DNA of 64,000 bases from an uncultured Thalassolituus sp. (GTDB lineage Bacteria; Pseudomonadota; Gammaproteobacteria; Pseudomonadales; Oceanobacteraceae). Positions 58,350 through 64,000 of this stretch are shown piece by piece (within the stretch, counting starts at the first letter, position 1; the number at the start of each line of letters is the position of its first letter). The position numbers were made by a program, and so were the translations under genes. The notes under the pieces are model-generated. The model saw only the letters and a program-made list of their open reading frames with translations, was not told the origin of the DNA and did no database searches. Location: the NCBI RefSeq assembly GCF_950066645.1, contig NZ_CATMFB010000007.1:1-64000 (forward strand). The letters are read 5' to 3'.

Positions 58350-60540
58350 TATCAATCAACGCATGCTTTTCCACCGACACCGGTACTGACTTAAACGCAG
58401 GTGTCCGGCTCCGCTGGTCGACAGTCTGGCCGACCAGCACATTCGCTTCAGGATAATAAGCGGCGATATTTCCACGCGGCAGATCAAAGGCCACAACGTC
58501 TAAGTTACGCATTACACCGGTATCAGAACGCAGGGTGACTTTGTCTTTCTCCTGCAAACCCAGTTCTGCGATATCATCTTCGTTCATCAGCACACAGTGG
58601 CGATGCTTCGTATCGCGATAGCTGTCGCTTTCTTCATAAATGATGCTATTGAACTGGCCTTCGCTGCGGATACTCATCAGCGTAAAGGCGTGCTGTGGCA
58701 GTTCAGTGCGTTCTGGCTTGTGGCTGTTCACAATAAACACCGCCCGGTTATCCGGCATATTAAATTCAGGGCTGTGCTTAATGCGGTTGCGAATGAAGAA
58801 CTCTTTCTTAGCAATATCAATGTCAGCAAGATCCTGCATGCCCGGAATGGATTTGGCGATGGCCTGGCGGATGGTGGCGTGTTTCTTAAATGTCGAGAAA
58901 TCAAAACGGCTGGATTCAATCACTCCAGTGCCTATATCCGCCAGTATATCGACTTCGGAGCGAAGGTTTTCGAGGCGATCAATGCCGCCGTCACTCAGGC
59001 GCACGTAGTTGAACATTGACTCCTGACTGGTCGGATCGTGTTCTTCGTCACGGGCGAGCACGGGGAATATAATGCTTTCGCTGGTGTCACAGCCATGCAC
59101 ATGGCCCTGATTTAACGTAGTTGTCAGAAAGACTTTAAACGGAATACGGTCCAGTGCCTTTTCTGCCCACAGACTGTCCGGTGCAGCAGCATATAGATTG
59201 CCACCCAACATTAAGGCATTGTCGATTTCACCGCGTTCTGCGGCTTGCAGACAGGCCATAGTATCCATGCCTTTATGGCGCGATAACGACACATTCAGCT
59301 CGCTTTCAATGGCGCTGAAAACCTGTTCGGCCAGCACCGGTTTCACCCCCATGGTGCCGACGCCCTGAATGTTAGAGTGCCCACGCAATGGCAGCAGGCC
59401 AGCGCCGGGTTTACCCAACATGCCACGCAGCATGGCCAGATTCGCAATCGCCTCAACATTTTCTACGCCGTGCAGGTGGTGGGTCATGCCCATGCCCCAG
59501 GCGAATACTGCGCGCTCCGCACGTGCATATAATGCAGCAACGTCGGCGATTTCATCCTGTGATAGCCCGGTAATCGCTTCGATTTCATCCCATGAGGTCT
59601 TGTTAATATCCTGCAGGTAGGCGTCGAAGTTACGGGTGTACTGCTCAATAAAGGCCTGATCGTGTTGGTGGTTGTCGATGATGCTTTTGGCAATGCCTTT
59701 AAATACCGCCAGATCTGTTCCGATATTCGGCTGCAGATATGCTGAGGCGATTTCATTTCCGCCCATCAGTAATGATTTCGGGCTTTTCGGCACGGCGAAC
59801 TTCACCAGCCCAGGTTCTTTCGCTGGGTTAACCACAACGACCTGCCCACCACGTTCACGGCAGTTTTTCAGCTGATGTATAAAACGGGGGTGATTGGACG
59901 ATGGATTGGCGCCGAGCACAAATATCAGATCTGCCTGACCCAGGTCCGCGAGTTCAACTGTCGAGGTTCCAGTACCGATTGTGGTGGCCAGTCCATTACC
60001 AGACGCCTGATGACAAAAATATGAGCAGTTATTGATATTGCTGCTGCCGTATAAGCGCGCCATTAACTGCAACACGAATGCGGCTTCGTTTGATGAACGA
60101 CCCGAGGTATAAAAGAAGCTTCGCTCCGGCGCAGACGCCTTAAAACGTTCCTGAACCAGTGCAATGGCGTCATCCCAGGCCATCGGTTTGAAAGTGTTCG
60201 CATCAGCGGCTTTATGCAGTGGTGTGCCCAGCCGACCGAGATGCTCCATTTCGTAAGACGACAGCTCTTTGAAGTCAGTAATGGTGTGGTCAAACACCGG
60301 CAGCGGGATTGGCCCCTGGATATCCGTCGACTGTGCCTGAACGCTTTTGTTGCATACCGACGGAAATTCATCCAGCTCATTGATCATGCCACCGCGCTGG
60401 CCGCCCATACCCAGTCCGCAGGCCTTACAGGCATTATGTGCAGCGAGGGCTTTTGCCGCGTCTTTCACGCCAATACGGCGGACAGTATTCAGCGTATAGA
60501 GAACTTTCTTAAATCCGCCGCCTACGATCTTTCTGTGCAT
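58339..60540 (-). CDS. FdhF/YdeP-family molybdopterin oxidoreductase
   Basis: 733 residues. The family shares the fold of formate dehydrogenase H; E. coli YdeP (759) is linked to acid resistance. CKACGLGMGG near residue 38 is the family cysteine motif (fewer Cys than a canonical 4Fe-4S site). Molybdopterin-binding segments include SNNEAAF-like SSNEAAFVLQLMARLYG, GANPSSNHPRF, WGMGMTHHLHGVENVEAI, GKPGAGLLPLRGHSNIQG and the C-terminal RGNIAAYYPEANVL. I see no selenocysteine or twin-arginine signal, so it is cytoplasmic. Substrate unknown. It is downstream of the PepSY and TonB-receptor genes on the same strand. Confidence 0.9.
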   Translation of the reverse strand: MHRKIVGGGFKKVLYTLNTVRRIGVKDAAKALAAHNACKACGLGMGGQRGGMINELDEFPSVCNKSVQAQSTDIQGPIPLPVFDHTITDFKELSSYEMEHLGRLGTPLHKAADANTFKPMAWDDAIALVQERFKASAPERSFFYTSGRSSNEAAFVLQLMARLYGSSNINNCSYFCHQASGNGLATTIGTGTSTVELADLGQADLIFVLGANPSSNHPRFIHQLKNCRERGGQVVVVNPAKEPGLVKFAVPKSPKSLLMGGNEIASAYLQPNIGTDLAVFKGIAKSIIDNHQHDQAFIEQYTRNFDAYLQDINKTSWDEIEAITGLSQDEIADVAALYARAERAVFAWGMGMTHHLHGVENVEAIANLAMLRGMLGKPGAGLLPLRGHSNIQGVGTMGVKPVLAEQVFSAIESELNVSLSRHKGMDTMACLQAAERGEIDNALMLGGNLYAAAPDSLWAEKALDRIPFKVFLTTTLNQGHVHGCDTSESIIFPVLARDEEHDPTSQESMFNYVRLSDGGIDRLENLRSEVDILADIGTGVIESSRFDFSTFKKHATIRQAIAKSIPGMQDLADIDIAKKEFFIRNRIKHSPEFNMPDNRAVFIVNSHKPERTELPQHAFTLMSIRSEGQFNSIIYEESDSYRDTKHRHCVLMNEDDIAELGLQEKDKVTLRSDTGVMRNLDVVAFDLPRGNIAAYYPEANVLVGQTVDQRSRTPAFKSVPVSVEKHALIDSAG

Positions 60541-60630
60541 GAGAAGTGCTGCCAGTCATCAGGTTGATGATTTCAGTAAACCTCAGGCAGATTTTCAGGG
60601 CAATACGTTGGATTGCGTAGTCTGTGCCAG

Positions 60631-60654
60631 AAAACAAGAAGGCGTTACCTTCTT
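60631..60654 (-). terminator. Terminator-like hairpin at the end of the PepSY gene
   Basis: On the minus strand AAGAAGG pairs with CCTTCTT around a 5-base loop holding the stop codon, followed by GTTTT. Confidence 0.55.
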
Positions 60655-61811
60655 TTGCTGCGTTTCTTCCACCAGATGAGCACGCCGCTGTAACTGAAGT
60701 ACGCAACAAGCAGACCAAGCAGGCATACCAGAAGCTGATAGGGCCACGAGAACACCTCGCCCATATGCAGGGCATACAGCCACTGAGTCACGGTTGTGGA
60801 GGCATACTGTCCCGTCGGCCAGAATGTCGCCAGCAGAGTACCGTGGTGGGCATCAATATAGATCACAGACCGTGCGATATCCGCATCGACATCGCGTGAA
60901 GAATGAAAGCGGTATTGGTAAGTGTTTGAAGCCTCAATGTACCTTAGTGAGCGTTCCCAACCAATGTCGACCCCGTGAGTTTGACCGACACTGAGGACTT
61001 CTGTTCTCGCAGCCTGCAGAGCCGAGTCAGGATCCATCGGCGGAAGTTCATGGCCCGTACGAGGTGCAGTCGGTGGAGTACCCAGAAGGCTATAGGTCAC
61101 GGGTTGATACACATCCCGAAGATTAAAGGCCACGGAAGACCAGGCGAATATCAGGAGTAATGCCCACACCCATAATCCAGCAGCGCGGTGTAACAGGAAA
61201 TGAAAGGTGTAGCCTTTGCTCCTCCAGCGCATTTTATAACTTTGCTTCCAGCGTTTAAAAAATAACTTCAGATTAAATACTTTAACCACGGGCAGAGTTG
61301 TTGCCAGTGCGATAAAGCAATCAATCGTCCAGATCAGCGCGATTATCCCGAGAATCCAGATTCCCCACACACCGGGCAGCCACAGGGTGTAGTGGAGCTT
61401 ATAAATGAAGCCTGCAAAATTACGTACATCTTCTGTCAGGTCACCCCACACACGGGTGCCCGCAATGTCACCGGTATAAGGGTTCAGAAACAGGCGATTG
61501 AACTGGTCTGATCCGTTGACGTAGAAACGTAGTGTTCGTCCAGGGCTGAACTCTAGAGGCATCATGTTGATGTCGCCACCAGACTGCTGGCTGTATTCAG
61601 ACGCAATCGCGAATAACTGAGCTTCGGGCAGATAGTCTGTTCCGGTTTCAGGGGTAGTGAAGAGGTGCGGATTCAGCCACTCATCAATTTCATGGTAATA
61701 GGCAAGAAAGCTGCCGGTAAGCCCCGCCAGAAAAAGAAACATCGCCGTAGTAAGACCCAGGTAACGATGCAGAATGACGAATGTCTGTTTGTGTCTGGCT
61801 TGGAAAAACAT
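60645..61811 (-). CDS. PepSY-associated membrane protein
   Basis: 388 residues with four or five membrane helices: near 12-36, 145-170, 205-228 and 350-378. The N-terminus HRYLGLTTAMFLFLAGLTGSFLAY (in part) and LHRAAGLWVWALLLIFAWS match the PepSY-TM family, and WGDLTEDVRNFAGFIYKLHYTLWLPG holds conserved His. Such proteins often sit beside siderophore receptors and some act as ferric-siderophore reductases in the inner membrane. Here it directly follows a TonB-dependent receptor gene. Confidence 0.9.
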   Translation of the reverse strand: MFFQARHKQTFVILHRYLGLTTAMFLFLAGLTGSFLAYYHEIDEWLNPHLFTTPETGTDYLPEAQLFAIASEYSQQSGGDINMMPLEFSPGRTLRFYVNGSDQFNRLFLNPYTGDIAGTRVWGDLTEDVRNFAGFIYKLHYTLWLPGVWGIWILGIIALIWTIDCFIALATTLPVVKVFNLKLFFKRWKQSYKMRWRSKGYTFHFLLHRAAGLWVWALLLIFAWSSVAFNLRDVYQPVTYSLLGTPPTAPRTGHELPPMDPDSALQAARTEVLSVGQTHGVDIGWERSLRYIEASNTYQYRFHSSRDVDADIARSVIYIDAHHGTLLATFWPTGQYASTTVTQWLYALHMGEVFSWPYQLLVCLLGLLVAYFSYSGVLIWWKKRSKRR

Positions 61812-61824
61812 AAGCTCTTCAATG

Positions 61825-61848
61825 AAAAAGGGCCCGCGAGCGGACCCT
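61825..61848 (-). terminator. Rho-independent terminator after the TonB-dependent receptor gene
   Basis: On the minus strand GGGTCCGC pairs with GCGGGCCC (one G-U) with a 2-base gap and runs into TTTTT. It sits 13-20 bases before the PepSY start, so it would attenuate rather than fully separate the two genes. Confidence 0.7.
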
Positions 61849-61870
61849 GTTAATCTGCAGTGCTGTTATA

Positions 61871-63979
61871 TCAGAACTGCACGCGGCTACCCAGCACTAT
61901 GGTCCGGCCCGGCCCCTCGGTATAGTAGCTGGCATTGGTCGTCAGGCTTTGTGATGCTACTGGGAAGTAGTCTTCATTCAGCAGGTTTTCGACCCCTGCG
62001 TATACCTGCCAGTCGCCCGGCTGGTAGGTGATTCGCGCGTTGACCAGCTGATAACCCTCGATCGGACCCTCGTAGTTCGAGTAGTTGCCGTCTTCATCTG
62101 CATCGAATTCATCGCGATCTCCGATATGAGTAATGTCGGCGTTAACTTTAATAGCGTGGTTGACCGGCCAGTCGACGTACGCAGTCAGTTTATCCGGGCT
62201 GATAAAACGGTTACTCAGTGGATCATCAGTGTCCGGGTTTTCACCCTGAATATGGCTGTATGTCATACCGAGCAGTACACCAGAGTAAAAACGGTAGTCA
62301 GCAAGAATTTCTGCGCCGTAAATATCCTGAGGTTCACGAACCGGCAGATATACGCCAGTGTTAGGATCTTCAACCGTTGAAGTTCCCAGAGTCGACGTAC
62401 TCTTATAGATCGCAACTTCGACATGCAGATTATTGATATCGCTGCTGGCACCGATTTCGAGATGCTCAACTTTTGATGCTTCTGTCTGGACCTGAGACAG
62501 GCTGGTTACCGTTGCGCTGCGCAGCAGGCGTCCGAGATCTGAAATATCGTAGCCTTCTGAGTAGTTAATGAACGGGCTGAATTCTGGCATCGCCGTGTAG
62601 CGGACACCCAGGTTATAGGTGGTCAGGTCATAGTTCAGCGTTCCGCCTTCTACAGCGAAGGGAACCGAGCAGGTGGTTTCGTTGCGGCACAGCTTCAGTG
62701 TGTCGTAGTCATTAACATCGATTTCGGTTTCCTGGTAACGGATCCCCGCTTTGAACATCCAGTTGTCGTTCCAGTTGAGATTATTCTGAACGTACGCAGC
62801 CGTATTGTTCATATCCATTTCTGGCACCCAGATACGACCATCAACCAGTGGCTGAGAGCTGACATCCTGAAGATAGTCGATACCGTAAGTTACGCGGTTT
62901 TCGAAATCAGAAAAGCTGAACACGCTTGAAAGGTCGGTCCGCAGACCCTGTTTCTCAGACAGAATGACAGATTGACCGCCGTCATAACCTTCGTCTGGGT
63001 TCGCCAGGGCAGTACTGAAAAAGAAAACGTTCTCGATACGTTGCTTATACGCATCAACCGAAAGCGAAGTGTTCCGGAATACCTGATCGTGGCTGTATTT
63101 AACCATCAGGTTGTAGTTGTCTTTAGGGCCTTGAGGTTCACCCGGACGGTCTTCGCCTGTGTCGTTGTCGACAGCAATTGTTTTCTGGCCTTCACTGTAA
63201 CTGCCTCGCTCATCAATCAGGTTGGTATCCTGTTGAGAATCAAAGTAGTTATAGGTCAGCTGTATACGTTGCTGGTCGTCAAAAGCCCAGCCCAGTTTAG
63301 TCAGCAGGTTCTGTGTTGTAAGGTCTGACAGACCATATACTAGGCCCATAGTGTCACCGTCGGAGTCTTTCTGTTCGCCGTAGCTGTCATAAGCACCGCT
63401 GACCAGGTAAGAAAACTGACCAATAGTCCCGCTGACGGTTGAGTCGATGCGTTTGCTCAGACTGTCTTCAAATTCGACCGCTGAAAAACGGGTGCTGACA
63501 CCAATATCACCACTGAATTCAGAATCCGGGTCGGGCTGCTTAGTGATGTAGTTAACCAGGCCACCCGAAGCACCGTGACCATAAAGCGAAGAAGAACCTT
63601 TGATCACTTCAATGCGCTGCAGCGCAGCAGCATCAATGGTCCGCAAGCCCAGAGAGCCGTCACGCAGCGGAGTAGACTGCGGAACACCGTCAATCAGAAT
63701 CAGCGCATTCCGACCGCGAAGTTTAAATCCGGAGTTACTCGTACTGGCTTTTGCTGGAGAAAAACCGGGTACCTGAATAGACAGAAGCTGTTGAATCTCC
63801 GGTGATACTTTTAATCCTTCCTCAATTGCTTCCTGTTCCAGGAGGTTGACCGACGCAGGAATGCTGGCGACACGCTCTACCGCTCGGCTGCCAGAGACGA
63901 TAAGACTGTCCAGCTCGACTTCTTCCGCGGTGGTGGTACCCGCAAGTACGATCAGCGTGGCTGCTGAGATACTCCGCAT
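61871..63979 (-). CDS. TonB-dependent siderophore receptor
   Basis: 702 residues. A signal peptide (to T-T-A before EEVELD) is followed by a TonB-box-like stretch ELDSLIVSGSR, the plug domain (about 35-160: LRGRNALILIDGVPQ, IEVIKGSSSLYGHGASGGLVNYIT in part) and a 22-strand barrel ending in SRVQF with the terminal Phe needed by the BAM complex. GVENLLNEDYFPVASQ is the usual late-barrel motif. The start ATG 63979 has AGGAG. An iron-siderophore or similar chelate is the likely substrate; no Fur box can be seen because the promoter is past the window edge. Confidence 0.93.
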   Translation of the reverse strand: MRSISAATLIVLAGTTTAEEVELDSLIVSGSRAVERVASIPASVNLLEQEAIEEGLKVSPEIQQLLSIQVPGFSPAKASTSNSGFKLRGRNALILIDGVPQSTPLRDGSLGLRTIDAAALQRIEVIKGSSSLYGHGASGGLVNYITKQPDPDSEFSGDIGVSTRFSAVEFEDSLSKRIDSTVSGTIGQFSYLVSGAYDSYGEQKDSDGDTMGLVYGLSDLTTQNLLTKLGWAFDDQQRIQLTYNYFDSQQDTNLIDERGSYSEGQKTIAVDNDTGEDRPGEPQGPKDNYNLMVKYSHDQVFRNTSLSVDAYKQRIENVFFFSTALANPDEGYDGGQSVILSEKQGLRTDLSSVFSFSDFENRVTYGIDYLQDVSSQPLVDGRIWVPEMDMNNTAAYVQNNLNWNDNWMFKAGIRYQETEIDVNDYDTLKLCRNETTCSVPFAVEGGTLNYDLTTYNLGVRYTAMPEFSPFINYSEGYDISDLGRLLRSATVTSLSQVQTEASKVEHLEIGASSDINNLHVEVAIYKSTSTLGTSTVEDPNTGVYLPVREPQDIYGAEILADYRFYSGVLLGMTYSHIQGENPDTDDPLSNRFISPDKLTAYVDWPVNHAIKVNADITHIGDRDEFDADEDGNYSNYEGPIEGYQLVNARITYQPGDWQVYAGVENLLNEDYFPVASQSLTTNASYYTEGPGRTIVLGSRVQF

Positions 63980-64000
63980 TGTGTTCTCCTTTCATTCTCA

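Overview
The window looks like chromosomal DNA of a free-living marine gammaproteobacterium of the Oceanospirillales/Pseudomonadales type. The evidence is the gene order: pepA divergent from lptF-lptG plus an RDD gene, a tRNA-Leu cluster upstream of queA-tgt-yajC-secD-secF, cysDN, zapE, rlmJ, nhaR and yccA. The large calcium-binding surface proteins also fit. By eye the base composition is moderate (about half GC, not computed). I see no prophage, insertion sequence, CRISPR array, toxin-antitoxin pair or plasmid function.

Region 1 (1-8510) holds two tandem paralogues, the first cut by the left edge. Each has a long thrombospondin type 3 (TSP3, DxDxDG) calcium-binding region, then a short GlyGly-CTERM-like hydrophobic segment ending in RRRH, then at once a signal-peptide-like segment with an A-x-A site, then an outer-membrane beta-barrel and an OmpA-like domain. 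The same internal join in both copies suggests a precursor that is cut into a surface-displayed calcium-binding protein and an OmpA-type barrel protein. The first copy also carries a nearly perfect 339-bp in-frame repeat array.

Region 2 (8.5-31 kb) is mostly housekeeping. It has leucyl aminopeptidase (pepA), the LPS-export permeases LptF/LptG, an RDD membrane protein, pdxH, a fructosamine-kinase-like gene, tRNA-Met, and cysDN, whose CysN carries a C-terminal remnant resembling a decayed APS kinase. These are followed by an alpha/beta hydrolase, zapE, a 7TMR-DISM diguanylate cyclase, a chemoreceptor with a C-terminal sensor, four tRNA-Leu genes, the queuosine/translocase operon queA-tgt-yajC-secDF, and rlmJ.

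Region 3 (31-40.2 kb) carries an AdeT-like periplasmic binding protein, nhaR, yccA, small proteins (DUF6482, DUF3861), a chemoreceptor convergent with a NIT-ANTAR antiterminator (NasR-like), an old-yellow-enzyme reductase and a LON-domain protein.

Region 4 (40.2-52.9 kb) is a single gene for a lipoprotein of about 4,084 residues. It has some 35 immunoglobulin/cadherin-like domains of two kinds, arranged for most of their length in a strict three-domain B-P-P super-repeat, and a C-terminal part of about 800 residues, with five local cysteine pairs, that I do not recognise.

Region 5 (52.9-64 kb) has a GNAT-like protein, a free-standing valyl-tRNA-synthetase arm domain, azoR with a divergent LysR regulator, a YegD-type Hsp70, an orphan membrane protein, an orphan lipoprotein, and a minus-strand set made of a TonB-dependent receptor, a PepSY membrane protein and an FdhF/YdeP-type molybdopterin oxidoreductase. 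That set suggests iron uptake and redox.
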